NCBI GenBank assembly: GCA_018697195.1
Contig: CM031857.1
Location: 99,552,215-99,616,214 of the forward strand
Reading direction: 5' to 3'
DNA from: Certhia americana
Lineage: Eukaryota > Chordata > Aves > Passeriformes > Certhiidae
Length of the DNA stretch: 64,000 nt
A model generated the notes under the pieces. The model was not told where the DNA came from, searched no databases, and saw only the letters and a program-made list of their open reading frames with translations. A program made the translations under genes and the position numbers. Below are positions 1-11,437 of this stretch, in pieces. Numbering within the stretch: the stretch's first letter is position 1; each line of letters starts with the position of its first letter.

Positions 1-526
1 AAGCTTTTTTTTCAGCAAATTCTCTGTTGCAGCAGTGTAGTTTGGCAAAGATTCAATGTTTTGTCAAGAGGTGGTAGCATAATACTTTCATCCACTCCAA
101 TGGATCCAGCGAGCAAAACAGGAGCTGAAAAGCCATATTCAGCAAAACAGGCTAAAGCCTCACAGGCTACAGCCTTTGCATTTTATCTGACTCATTTCAG
201 ATGTCTACTGAAGATGAGATGAATCACTCCATGTTTCTCTCCACTCCTTTTGAAGACAGCCAGACGTCTTCCCCAAATGTCCACACTGTAGGCAGCTGAC
301 TTGGACAATGCATTCCCTTCCAGGTGTCACAACGTGGATCTGACAGCTGAGCTGACCTGCCCTTGATGAGCAACACGGGTGGAAAGAACTGCACCCCTCA
401 TGATGAGACCAATTAGCAAGGCATTTTACATGACCCAAACCAAGGAAATTATCTTCTTTATCTCTCTCCTCCACTTCAACACGCTGCTAGCAACATGGAA
501 AGGAGGGCTGATGCCTGGGGGGTTAC
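1..526. other. ASB9 intron 4, partial
   Basis: Noncoding sequence downstream of ASB9 exon 4. I looked on the minus strand for the next exon (expected to start like the ASB11 HRECME exon) and did not find it, so it is probably left of the window. Confidence 0.6.
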
Positions 527-677
527 CTCTCTTAGCAGCTTCGTGGATGGGGGATGCCAGGTCACAGGGAGGTTGGAGGCTGGCTCCATGCTCCAGCAGT
601 AAATTCAAGCAAGCCACACTGCCACTGACACAAGTGTTGAACAGTGGTGTGTGCCAGTCAACAGTCACTCCATTCAC
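527..677 (-). CDS. ASB9: ASB9 coding exon 4
   Basis: 151 bp between CAG| at 678 and the donor G|GTAACC. It encodes VNGVTVDWHTPLFNTCVSGS and continues to ASPIHEAAKRG, where the last Gly codon is split. The matching ASB11 exon is also 151 bp with the same phase. Confidence 0.94.
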
Positions 678-3600
678 CTGAGGGAAGATAACACAATCCA
701 GCAAGCTTTTTTCTCTTCTCAGTATTTCAGAATTGATGACAACTAACCAGTTTGTCAGCAGAAAATAGGGGGTTTGATATTTTTTATTTAATGCCATGCC
801 ACAACTCCCCAGTGCTTCTGAAGACTACAACTTTTCATTAAAATGATCATTAAAAAGTATTTTTTTAAGTCTTTCCTACTGAAAAAAAACCCCAAAAATC
901 ATCAGGGCCACTCCAAGGTCTCTCAGGAGTTTCCAAGCTAAATGTATGACCATTTCTCAATTATCTTAGCTGAAACACATGTAGCCATAGCCCTCTCCTG
1001 AAACAGTCCATTTTTGCTGAAAGTGTGCAGCCCTTCCTTATTTTTTCTTTTTTTAATTTTAAACTGAAAGTTAGTATCTGGTAAGGTAATGTATGTAAGA
1101 ATTAATTTTCTTATTCATTATAATTTTGACATGAGCTTGAAAAGCAGTGGCCATGAGACACCATTTTACCATTTTGCTTACATCTTGTTTCCATTTTCTT
1201 CCCATTTTATTGTCATTTGATCCTAACATTCCTATGCTTCTGCTTAAGACTCTGCATATTGATACCAGTAAAATTAATGTGTGCATAAAATAAAACCCTT
1301 AACTGCTGCAGGATTATAAACACTTTGCAAGATGAGCTTTCCCTTGTTCTTGTGAAAGATGAGAACATTTCATCCTTATCTAAAGAACAATAATAACTAC
1401 TGCTTATATCTGTGCTTTTTGGATTGCTTTATTAGGAAGTGCATTTCATAAGTACCTTAAGCAGAGCTAAGTACTGTGTGTGTATCACAGTGATACTCTG
1501 CCATGACATCACCTAGCATTAAAGTGTGGTAATACAACATGCTAACACTAGACACAGTGGTCTGTCCATCATGTACTCACCTGAGCACCATGTTTTATCA
1601 GGATACTGGCACAGGCAGCATGACCCCCCAGGCAGGCTTCATGGAGAGGAGACACCTGGTCTGCTGTAACAAGATTGACATCATTCCCCTGATAAGATAA
1701 TGGAAAATATCATTACAATCAACTACTAAAACCCCCATATAAAACCCAACAATAAACACCCCCCCCCTTCTTTAAAAGCATTATGTAACTAGACCTTCCT
1801 CAACTGCCTGGAGCTATTCATCTCAAAAAGTAAGCAGATGAAGGGGATGAAGAGGCTGTGATGTTTTGGCTGGAGTGGATACTGGCACAGTGTGCCTGAG
1901 GTCATGTCTGTCCAGTGGGACAATACATCCTGTTAGGAACTCTGCATGATTTGGCTTCTACTACACTGTAGATAGCAAAATCTGAAATAAAAGAAAATTA
2001 TGAGAAGTTGCTGCTAGAGTTCTTGCAGGGTCACGACTGCTGCCTTTTTTCAATCACTGCTCAAGCCTTCTGACCTTCTGCCCACTGAGTCTGTGGTTGT
2101 TTGACTGGGTCAAACCCTGAAATGCTCTTGTACTTTCTGCTCTTTGCCTCGAGGCAACCACTGAAGGAAAGAAATGCATTAGAAACATTGGTTGGATTCC
2201 ACAAGATCTTTTGTTTCTAGCAATCTTGGTGCTCCAGAAGATTAAGCTGAAAAAGTCTCCAATGTCCCTTCCCTTTCCATCAACTCCTTCACATGTTAAA
2301 CCCAGGGATTTTGAAGAAACAAAGTGGTGAGGTTCAGAAATCACTACTGCCTATCCCTTACCTTCTGGACTGGGCCCAGGGTCCTGGGACATGCGCAGGC
2401 ACTTCAAGAAAAAAATGTCTGGGTGCCTGAACTGAAGCTTCAACCAGACCCATGACTGGGTCCAGAGCTGGTCCTCAGCTGGGGCACCAAAAACTGCTCA
2501 CAGGCATGCACAGGAGCTGCAGAGGAGCTGCCCTCAGCCATCCAGAGATCCCAGTGATGAGGGTCCCATTACCTCTGCCACAGTTACCACAAAGGATAGT
2601 TCAGTATATCATCAAATTAGTGCACAAAGCTTGTGCTGGGCAAGGAACTGTCTGCAGGGAAAAAAAGTCTGTTGCATGCAGATTTCACTGTGGCCTGGTT
2701 AACATGATTTCCTCACCCTGGAAGTTTCACAGTAAAGCAGACTGCATTCATCCACTGAACAAACCCTGCAAAGACCAGATGAACCCAGCAGACAGGTACC
2801 TGTTCAATGAGCTTCTTCAGAGAAAGCAGACGCCCATGGATAGAGGCCTCATGTAAAGGAGACCAGTCTGAAACAAAGTCTGTATAAAAACAAAGACAGA
2901 AAAAAAGCTAAAAACTCTATTTCACTAGCATACTTTACTTTAACTGTGTGACCTTCCTTTTATTTTATTTGCGCTGCCAATATTTCTTTGGAGCAGATGC
3001 TGTGAGGGAGACGGACAAGAAGATGGTTTCTCTCTGTGTGCATTTTTAACTCATCCCATGTTTGCACTGCGCAGCTGCGTTCCCCTTCAAAAGACAGGAG
3101 AGGGATTTGCAGAACATCACCAGGCTCTGGCTGAGCTTGTCCCTCTCTCTGAATTATTTCCAGGGCCTTTTTTTTTTCACAAACTTACTACATTTTACCA
3201 ATTATCTCGAAAGAAATATGTTCTGAAGAGGGTTTGGCTGATCAGTCATTTACCCCTGCTCATAGATGGACTAGAGTCAACAACACTTGGCAAGAGAAGG
3301 GACCAAAGTACAAGGAGGCAAATTGTGCTGTTGATTTTGTCTTTCAGTTTTCAGAGTTTGGTGTGAGTGGCGCATTTTAAGTAATGGTTGTGTTCTCTGC
3401 ACTGCTGAAACCACAAAATGAGGTACAGCACGTATATACTGTGCAAATATTAATAGAGGGAGGTCTTCAGTATTACAGATTTTATGGCTCAGAGCCAACT
3501 GACAGCAATAATCCCTCTGGGAGATATTTATGTCCCAGCATTCAAAACCCAGTGTCTGCTCTATGTCAATGTCCCAGCTTCCCCCTGGGAAGGAAGGGAA

Positions 3601-6600
3601 GCCTTTACAGAGAGCACTTTACACAGCTTCCTGCGGAAAGAGATTTTGCTGCTCTCTCCTTCCACTAACTACAGAGAAAACTCCAGTGCCCAAGTTGCTG
3701 GCTGAATTGCTGAGGTTCTCAGGAACTATAATAAAACACATGCATGGAATGGAATCCTTACCAGCGGGAAGCCTGCCTTCAGCAAAAAACCCTAATAAGC
3801 CACTATAATTCTTTAAAATAATGTTTACACATAAGCTGATGATCGTAAAGCTTTTAGATGAGAAGAAGGTATATTTAGACCAGACATAAAAATGAGGTGG
3901 TGAATAATGGAACAGGCTGCCTAGAGAGGTGGTAGATGTCCCATTCCTGGAAAGATTCAAGGTCAAGTTGGATGGGGCTCAGAGCAACCTGGTCTAGTGA
4001 AAAGTGTTTCTGCTTATTGCAGGGGTGTTGGACTAGACAATCTTTAAAGGTCCCTTCCAATCTAAACCTGGCTATGACTCTATGAATTAGCTTTTAAAGA
4101 AATTTGTGTTCTTTATTATTAGCATTATTTGAGCTCTGCCTGCCTCCTTTGATGTTCCATGGGCTGCATCTCACAACAGTTACACAGTTTCATTAGGTTC
4201 CCAAACATTCTTTGGTTTCAGCAAATGGACAGCCAATTCTGGAAGGTGTGGTTCTGGTTAATAAGCGTAGCAAAACCAGGCTACAATTATTAAAGCATAC
4301 AATTATTAATTGACTACACCAGCTTTACTCTAAGTGATGCGTGTCAAATTGATGCTTATCTGACTGTGCTGTTCTTGCTGATCCTGTCTGTGTTACAGTC
4401 ACTTGTGTTTCCAGGGTATGTAAAAAGCTTTTCCCCATTTAGAAACTCATGCCATTGCCTAAATTGCATGAGTTGTGAGGGAAGTATGTTTATAGAAAGT
4501 CTAAAAACCTAGATTGAAGTACGTGTTTTTTTGAGCTGCAGCTTGAACTCTTTTTGGCCACACAAATATTGGCCAGTGTTTGTGCCTGTACCAACCTGTG
4601 CATTGTACCAACCAGTTATATCATCATGTCAGAATTCTGGTCACTAAGAGGGACATATCCATGTGCAGATTTTATCCATGCAGTCCTTGCTCAAGAAAAG
4701 ACAGGTTTCTACTGAAAGGTTAAAAAGAGCAAGACCAGTCATCTCTGGACAGGCCATTAGCTTGCAATTTTCCAAGTTGTAACAATGAATTAAAAGACTG
4801 ACCATACAGGCATCAAAAATACATGTCAGTGAAAAACAAAAGAGATATGTACTAACACATAATCTGTCTGGGAGTTCTGTACTGAGAGAAACAGAGAGTT
4901 TTATTCTAGGTGGAACTGGAGTCCTGTGGAGCCCTAGGAGTCCATCACACGAGCCTTGGATACCTTGGGAAGAGCAGTATTAAAGGCCTGACTGATTGAT
5001 GACTAATTGTGATGGCATAATTCCAGATCTGCTGCCATGAACTGCACAGCCCCAGGCTAATATCTCTCCTGCCCTATCTCCATCTGCAGCAAACACCTCT
5101 AACCTGAAGCAATGCCAGGGAGGCAAGCCCCCTGGAAAAGATGGCAAATTTCCCCAGTTTATTGACCCAGGACATCACCTTCTGGCAAACCTCAATATTT
5201 CTATTTTCTGCCTGCTCTAGGCTGGAACTCGTGTTTCTTGCCTGGAAGAGGAGAAAGAATGCAGTGGATTTCCATGTCTCACTACCCTCCTCTTTTACAC
5301 TTCACAGGAAGCACACCATTAGAATATAAAAGATCTGTATTGTATTTGATTAAGGCCTAAGCAAATGTCAGTTCCAGCTGACCATGGGCTTTCAAAATCC
5401 TGAACTAGTGACTTTTGTGAATGTGCTCAAAACACTCTGCCCACCAGAGCTGGAGGTGAAGCAGCAAGGCCAGTGTACGTGAGGGACACAGCTATGTTCA
5501 CTGTACGTACCACCACTGCAACAAGGATTCCTGACTGTCAAAAATAAGTACAACTGCTCTTTCACAAAGAAACAAGATAATTTGTCCAAATTTGAAATTT
5601 ACCCATACCTTAGTCCACAGGGAGGCTGAGTCAGACGCCAGTAGTTCAGCATCTAGACATCCAAATCCCGCTGGTTTTCAGTGGCTTCGGGCCACCTAGC
5701 TCCCCTCCCACTGCAGAAAGTTCCAGCCAGCCCAGAGGTTACATTAAACCTGTGGTCATATTTGATTGCGTTGCCATCACTCAGGCACGTGACACTGGCA
5801 GGGTGGTGTATACAGAGGGAGCCTTATAGCAATAACCATGCACAAATGCAAATTCTGACTGCTCCCTGTGCTCAACAGAGCTCTCACAGAACCTTTCCAG
5901 AGCACTGGTTTTTGTGGTGATGACTTTTTCCAACCTCTGACCATGTGAGGGCATTGCATGCTCTGTGCCTGTTCCCAGGCTGGTTTCCTTACATGCCTCT
6001 AATGTACCCTGCAGCTTGAAAGAGGCTCTAAAGTCCTTCCAGTGAAGGTATGCTCTTGCATTCATATTTGCAGATACAAAATCCTAAGACATTATATAGA
6101 AAAGTATTACAACTGGTAATTTTTTAATACTCAAAGGCTGTCCCAATAGTTTGTGATTTACATAGCCTGAGCCAAATAAAATTACCAGCAGAGCTTATTG
6201 ACTCTGCTAAGGAAAAGGCAGACAGAAAAGGAATGGACAAAACGTTGACTTTCAAAGGACCAAATGATCTGTGTATAGCACTGTGCCATGTGGGATTTAC
6301 TCCTTCCACCCTCATTTTGATGGAGCTCATCTTCAGTGTGGACTGTTTCTGTTCACACTGTTAATAGCATCACTGTGCCTTCCCTCTCACCCCAGCCTCA
6401 GGCTGTATATAGGTGACACATGAGGACAGCAACACTACACTGCAGATAGAGTGGTCAGCCTTGCATTTTGGTTTTATGGTCTTAATTTTCAATGTGGTAT
6501 TAATAGAAACATCCTGAACAGCCAGGAAAGGAGCCAGGACAGAGTAAAGTCACATTTTGTGAATTTACCTCATTCCCTCTGCACTCACCATTAGATGAAG

Positions 6601-7463
6601 GAGTAACTTCACAGAAACAGAGCTACATGGAACACACCCAGCTAAGGATATGAAGTTAAATTACTTGTCTTTTTTTACCATGTCATATTTTCAATGGCTC
6701 TAGGCCACACACAGAGCAATGACCAGAGTGAGGCTGTTTGTCTGAGTAGCTGCTCACTATTACATGCCCACAACAGCACTGGTCACAACAATGCCTGTGC
6801 AGAAGAACCCAGTAGGCTCAGCCCAAACAAAACTTAGGTCTGTTCATCTTAAAGACAAGGGGAAAGGATAAAAGATAAAGGAAAAAAAAGAAAAAGAAGA
6901 AGAAAAAGAAAAAGAAAAAGAAAAAGAAAAAGAAAAAGAAAAAGAAAAAGAAAAAGAAAAAGAAAAAGAAAAATCAAAAGAAAAAGAAAAATCAAAAGAA
7001 AAAGGAATTGAGCCAGTGCTAAGCTTCCTGCTGGCACTAATTTAAGTCAAACATGCCACATTTTAACTTATTTTTCAGTATGCTGCAGTCCAAGTGCTGC
7101 ATTTGTCTCTGCTTGCACAAAATGCAGTACAAAATCAACCACTCTTTTCTATGACACAAAACAACCAAAATTTCAGTATCAAAGAGAAATAGCTTTTTTT
7201 AAATCCCCTCAGAAGTACAAAGGGCACGGGGGTGTTTAGTGGGACCGCCTGAGGACCTGTCCTGAAGCAGCACACAGGGAGCAGCAGCAGCAGCAGCCCC
7301 TGCAGCCTGCCCTGCCCCTCGCTGCCTCCGGCAGTGCTGAGCCTTGTGGCCGGGCAGAGTGTCACTTACCCCTCATCAGCGGGTTTGACAGAGTCGCTGC
7401 AGATGCCTGGCCTCCAGCTCCTTGAAATTTGCTGGCATTTTGATTTGTTCTCTCATCATCCAT
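527..7463 (-). CDS. ASB9: ASB9, ankyrin repeat and SOCS box protein 9 (5' part, four coding exons; 3' part beyond left edge)
   Basis: Substrate receptor of a cullin-5/elongin B-C ubiquitin ligase; the mammalian protein binds creatine kinases (family knowledge). Visible coding exons are 7463-7370, 2867-2800, 1688-1581 and 677-527, joined in frame by GT/AG sites for 421 nt (140 codons plus one base). Exon 1 encodes a short N-terminus ending LSNPLMR, like the LSNPLM of mammalian ASB9. Then come ankyrin repeats: DWSPLHEASIHG (about residues 32-41), VSPLHEACLGGHAAC, HTPLFNTCVSGSVAC and ASPIHEAAKRG. The second repeat and the VNGVTVDWHTPLFN stretch separate it from ASB11. The start at 7463 has G at -3 and +4. 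The remaining ankyrin repeats and SOCS box must lie left of base 1. No frameshift or stop is seen in the visible part. The tandem paralogue ASB11 lies upstream in the same orientation. Confidence 0.93.
678..1580. other. ASB9 intron 3
   Basis: AT-rich intron between coding exons 3 and 4. I see no repeat family or other gene in it. Confidence 0.8.
1581..1688 (-). CDS. ASB9: ASB9 coding exon 3
   Basis: 108 bp, phase 0 at both ends, between a TATCAG acceptor and CAG|GTGAGT donor. It encodes GNDVNLVTADQVSPLHEACL followed by the rest of an ankyrin repeat ending KHGAQ. The matching ASB11 exon is also exactly 108 bp. Confidence 0.94.
1689..2799. other. ASB9 intron 2
   Basis: Intron between coding exons 2 and 3. 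It contains a short C run near 1761. Open frames here have no recognisable similarity. Confidence 0.8.
2800..2867 (-). CDS. ASB9: ASB9 coding exon 2
   Basis: 68 bp between a TTTCAG acceptor and CAG|GTACCT donor. It encodes DWSPLHEASIHGRLLSLKKLIEQ, the first ankyrin repeat. Confidence 0.93.
3870..4087 (+). mobile_element. CR1 LINE 3' end, 5'-truncated
   Basis: The stretch reads like the CR1 3' terminus: GGAACAGGCTGCCTAGAGAG, then a TTGGATGGGGCTC block, CAACCTGGTCTAGTG, TGGACTAGACAATCTTTAAAGG and the terminal TCTATGA-type tail. A short deletion near 3885 joins the TTTAGACCAGACATAAA part to the GGTGGTGA part. It lies in ASB9 intron 1, antisense to the gene. Confidence 0.9.
6880..7006 (+). repeat. 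(AAAAG)n pentanucleotide microsatellite
   Basis: About 20 near-perfect AAAAG units; the 3' copies carry AATC interruptions. It lies in ASB9 intron 1, about 0.4 kb downstream of exon 1. Read on the minus strand it gives an artefactual poly-Phe/Leu open frame. Confidence 0.95.
7370..7463 (-). CDS. ASB9: ASB9 coding exon 1
   Basis: The ATG at 7463 opens 31 codons plus one base, ending ...LSNPLMR and the donor GTAAGT at 7369. The split Asp codon (G|AC) is completed by exon 2, giving LSNPLMR-DWSPLHE. That junction fits mammalian ASB9, where LSNPLMG is followed a few residues later by DWSPMHE. Confidence 0.88.
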
Positions 7464-7493
7464 CTCAGTCCTGTCTGCCCAACCGCTGTTTTT

Positions 7494-7529
7494 TCACTCT
7501 GTGGTTGGTTTCCAGAGTTCAAATTCCAT
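7494..7529 (-). promoter_or_regulatory. Upstream ORF in the ASB9 leader
   Basis: An 11-codon ORF, MEFELWKPTTE-stop, starts in the strong context ACCATGG and ends 30 nt before the ASB9 start at 7463. It would be translated only if transcription starts to the right of 7529, which the sequence alone cannot show. Confidence 0.5.
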
Positions 7530-7979
7530 GGTCCCCGGAGAGCCCCCAGCGGCCGCAGTGATCTCTGGAACAGGCTCTGCACGCATGAGCCGAGCAGACC
7601 TTGCAGCAGCCCGGACCGTGCTGCCGGCAGCTCTCTGTGCAGAAACTCGAGTACCTGGGCTGGGATTTAACAAAACAGCTCCCGGGCTGCTCTGGTCGGC
7701 AGCCAGCGATCCAGCCAAGCGAGAGATGTGCCTGATGTCACATCCTCTCCAACGCGACGCCCAATCGGGGCGCCCGCCGTTCAGTTTTATCAGGAAGGAA
7801 ATTCTTAGTTTGCCAAAAATACAAGACAGAAAGAGCCAGTTCAACTAGTTGAGCAAACTCTGCCTGCAGGGGATGAGCAGAAAGAGCTCGCAGAGCCACG
7901 AGCAGGCACAGCTCTGCCCCGCTCCGCAGCCAGGGCTTTGCGGGAGCGGAGCTGCGCCCCCCGCGAAAGCAGCGCCGGG

Positions 7980-8168
7980 CTGCTCGGGAATGGGGAGAGC
8001 GGGACGGGCTGAGGCACTGCTCGGGAATGGGGAGAGCGGGACGGGCTGAGGCACTGCTCGGGAAGGGGGGAGAGCGGGACGGGCTGAGGCACTGCCCGGG
8101 AAGGGGGAGAGCGGGACGGGCTGAGGCACTGCTCGGGATGGGGGAGAGCGGGACGGGCTGAGGCACTG
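7980..8168 (+). repeat. 37-bp GC-rich minisatellite, block A
   Basis: About five tandem units built on CTCGGGAATGGGGAGAGCGG followed by GACGGGCTGAGGCACTG. Each holds four runs of three or more G with short spacers. The second half of the unit (GAGCGG...GGGCTGAGGCACTG) is shared with block B, so the two arrays are related. Confidence 0.93.
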
Positions 8169-8795
8169 CCCGGACAGAGCGGTGGGGCTGAGGCACTGCT
8201 GCCCGCACAGAGCGGTGGGGCTGAGGCACTGCCCGGACAGAGCGGCGGGGCTGAGGCACTGCTGCCCGGACAGAGCGGTGGGGCTGAGGCACTGCTGCCC
8301 GGACANNNNNNNNNNNNNNNNNNNNNNNNNNNNNNNNNNNNNNNNNNNNNNNNNNNNNNNNNNNNNNNNNNNNNNNNNNNNNNNNNNNNNNNNNNNNNNN
8401 NNNNNCAGAGCGGTGGGGCTGAGGCACTGCCCGGACAGAGCGGTGGGGCTGAGGCGCTGCTGCCCGGACAGAGCGGTGGGGCTGAGGCACTGCCCGGACA
8501 GAGCGGTGGGGCTGAGGCACTGCTGCTCGGCACTGAGCGGTGGGGCTGAGGCACTGCTGCCCGCACAGAGCGGTGGGGCTGAGGCGCTGCTGCCCGGACA
8601 GAGCGGTGGGGCTGAGGCGCTGCTGCCCGGACAGAGCGGTGGGGCTGAGGCACTGCCCGCACAGAGCGGTGGGGCTGAGGCACTGCCCGCACAGAGCGGT
8701 GGGGCTGAGGCACTGCCAGGACAGAGCGGCGGGGCTGAGACACTGCTGCCCGCACAGAGCGGTGGGGCTGAGGCGCTGCTGCTCGGCACTGAGCG
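8169..8795 (+). repeat. 30/33-bp GC-rich minisatellite, block B, with assembly gap
   Basis: Units of CAGAGCGGTGGGGCTGAGGC plus ACTGCCCGGA (30 bp) or ACTGCTGCCCGGA (33 bp) alternate. About 4.5 copies precede the gap and about 12 follow, with small variants (GCGCTG, CCGCA, CACTGAGCGG). Both lengths are multiples of three and lack stops, so several frames stay open; these are not genes. Confidence 0.95.
8306..8405. other. Assembly gap, 100 N
   Basis: Exactly 100 N inside the minisatellite, which looks like a default gap of unknown length. The true array is probably longer. Confidence 0.99.
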
Positions 8796-8900
8796 CTGCC
8801 TGGCCCGCAGACACTGGACTGCATCTCTGCGGAGCGTGGAGAGGAAACCCCAGCGGGGCTCGTGTCCCTTTACCCTTTGCATCTGAGTTCACGGAGTCAC

Positions 8901-9884
8901 AACCAGACCAGCAGTTTTGTACCCAAACAGTGTCCTTTTATTTTTAAGCAATTTCTCAGCCTAAACAAATAATCACAAACCAAACAGCATTAAAAAAAAA
9001 CAACCCTAAAATAGTGATTATTGTTTCAGAAGGACCTCTGCCTCATTTCTCTGGGTCTGTTTTACAGAAGTTCTGTCCTCACAGATCATCTCTATTATCA
9101 CAATTTTCCTTCCCAATTTAGTGTAATTTACAAGCACAAACTTTCTACCGCTGAATATTTGCCTATTTGTGCACAAGTGCAAGTAGGCAGAACTTCCATG
9201 CAAATTTTCAATCATGCAATGTTTTCCTTTTTTTTTATTTTTCAGTGTGATTATTAGAGCAAAATCTGTGTTTGTGTATTTGCATATTTGAAGTTAAGAC
9301 TAGTCTGATTCTGATCCTAACTCAGCTGAGCCTAGGAAATTTGGTTTTAATTTTATTTCTCTGTAATGTATGCAAGAGATCTGGAATCATATTTAGGGTT
9401 TCTTTGCCCATATCTTTAAAAATGATAATTTATAATAAAAGATGCAAAGAGCAGCTGAATATCATCCACAAACCTTGACAGCAGGGAATCTGTGACAGCA
9501 GCCTGGGCACAGGTGAGGACAGGGCCAGCCCTTTCCATGGCTCTCCAATGCTGCATTCAGCATGGCCTCCCATGCTGGATGCAAGCTGACCCTTTGATCT
9601 GCCTGGAAATTACATTTGTGTCTAAGCCATTCCCACACTAAATCTGTTATGGGGAAAAAAGTGTAAACAGAGAAAACTGGTGTATGTTGGTATTGTTTCT
9701 GAGGATTAACATGAAAAAAGAATGGAAAAAAAAATATTTCCTCATTAGTCTTGCTTGAGTTTAGAGGTTAGGTTTCCACTTCTTGTGTATGATTGTATCT
9801 CTAGCAGATCTAGTATTAACAACCATGTCTACAGTTCCACCACCAAAAGGAATCAGCATATGCATCCAAATGTGCAAGCTCAGA
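8901..9884. other. Intergenic, nothing recognised
   Basis: AT-rich spacer upstream of the ASB9 island. I see no exon, RNA gene or named repeat. Confidence 0.6.
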
Positions 9885-10458
9885 GCTGTGAATGACCAGA
9901 GAGGTTGAGTGCCTCAGGAAGTTTGCAGATGACATGAATTTGAATGGTGCCGTTGACACTCCTTAAGGACAGGATGCAGTTGCTGGGAATGTGGACAAGC
10001 TTGAGGATTGGGATTGCAGGAATCTCATGATGTTCATCAAGTCCAAGTGCAAGGTGCTGCACCTGGGTCGGGGCAGTCCCAGACATGAACTCAGACTGGG
10101 AGAATAAGTCACTGAGAGCAGCTCTGCAGAGAAGGACTTGGGGGTTCCTGTGGATGAGCAGCTGCACATGAGCCAGCAGTGTGTGCTTGCAGCCCTGCAG
10201 GCCCGTGGCACCCTGGGCTGCATCAAAAGCAGCGTAGCCAGCAGGGGAGGGAGGGATTCTGCCCCTCTGCTTTGCACTCATGAGCCCCCTCCAGGAGTGC
10301 TGCATCCAGCTGTGAGCTCCTCAGCACCAGAAAAAACATGGATGAGTTAGAGCAGGTCCAGAGGAGGAACACAAAGATGGTCAGAGAGCTGGAGCTCCTC
10401 TCCCATGAAGACATGAGAGAGCTGGAGTTGGTCAGCCTGGAGAAGAGGAGGGGAGGCC
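9885..10458 (+). mobile_element. CR1 LINE, C-terminal reverse-transcriptase part
   Basis: In shifting plus-strand frames it reads as the CR1 ORF2 C-terminus: KFADDMNLNGAVDTP, KCKVLHLGRGSPRHELRLGE, EKDLGVPVDEQLHMSQQC, ARGTLGCIKSSVASR. A nucleotide match to the CR1 stretch before the 3' UTR (GAAGAGGAGGGGAGGCC) follows. Frames are broken. The element continues at 11438 after an inserted LTR. Confidence 0.9.
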
Positions 10459-11437
10459 TGTTATTTCATGTCAGAGGGAGCCATGCTCTTGGAGACTATA
10501 TTTAATATTGAAATTATTTATTGGAGATAAACATCAGTCTGTTAAAAATCCATCTGAAGGCCCAGTCCAGGTTTGCCAAAGGAAAGCTTTCAGGGTGAGG
10601 CCCCAGGGGATTGCAGGAATTGCCCAAGGCCTGTGGTGAGGTGAAATTCCACCAGCTGACAAAGGTGTTGCAGGGAGAGGCCCTGGGAGCTGCTGGAGTC
10701 CCTCAGGGCCCCTCAGGCCAGGCTTTGGAGAGGCAGGAACCGGGCAGATGGATGCTCTGGGGGGCTGGAGCCCTGGATGGCCGGGGCCCTGCCACCTTCT
10801 TTCTGCTTTTCTTCTTTCTTCTTCCCGTGCGAGTAAAGCAGAGCAAAGCGAAGCGAAACAAGGCGGCAGTGGCAGAGTAGGGTAAAAAGGTAGGGATTGA
10901 CAAATTGCTCAGGCCTCTAATGCCAGTTTTTATTCCATGTGAAAAACACCACATCTTCAGCGTAATTTTACGTAAATTGGTTTTTGCCATGCACGTGAAA
11001 GTGTACGTGCATGTTCTGTTTTATTTTTGTCTCTAATTCTCTCTTGTTGTCCTTAATACTATCTTGGTTTTGTCACAAGTTCTATCTTATTTTTTTTTCC
11101 TTGATTTTATCTTGGTTTTGTCTCAAATTCTATCTTGTTTTTGGTGAATTGTTCTGTTTCAAAAACACAAAGTAATATTGTGCTGTGTTTTTAGTTATGT
11201 CTATGAAATACTAAATCTTATCTGGATTTTTAAGACACTAGCCTCCTGTAGCTACTCAGAGAGCTCAGAGAGCTAACATGCTGCTTCTTATTAGAAATAC
11301 TTAGAAAGCATAAAGACTTATTTCTAACTTACTGTGGTTTAATATATGTTCATTTCTTTAAAGGTTCTAACTCAAATCCTACATTCTTTTCTCCCTCTGA
11401 TGTAACCAGAGGGGGTCTAGCTTCCTGGTTTCCAACA
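10459..11437. mobile_element. Solo LTR inserted into the CR1
   Basis: 979 bp bounded by TGTTATTTC and TTTCCAACA (TG...CA, inverted TGTT/AACA). It is flanked by GAGGCC on the left and GAGGCT on the right, a six-base target-site duplication with one change. Removing it rejoins the CR1 as GGGGAGGCC-TTACTGTGG. Six-base duplications are usual for ERVK-type elements; the family was not identified. No coding remnant is seen. Confidence 0.75.

Larger units (their letters stand above)
2868..7369. other. ASB9 intron 1
   Basis: A 4.5-kb first intron. It holds a CR1 3' fragment (3870-4087) and an AAAAG microsatellite (about 6880-7006). The rest shows nothing I can name. Confidence 0.8.
7464..8900 (-). 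promoter_or_regulatory. CpG-rich promoter region of ASB9
   Basis: GC- and CpG-rich sequence begins just upstream of ASB9 exon 1 (NotI-type GCGGCCGC near 7549) and continues through the minisatellite to about 8850. Both flanks are AT-rich. The position fits a TATA-less CpG-island promoter driving ASB9 leftwards; the transcription start was not located. Confidence 0.65.

Noticed and set aside
6849..7037. Phe/Leu-rich minus-strand open frame resembling a membrane protein
   Set aside because: Translation of the AAAAG microsatellite complement.
7738..8892. Long open frames (over 200 to 384 codons) on both strands
   Set aside because: They arise from the 30/33-bp minisatellite, whose units are multiples of three without stops; several frames are open at once and run through the N gap.
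9880..10305. 141-codon minus-strand open frame
   Set aside because: Antisense of the CR1 reverse-transcriptase region.
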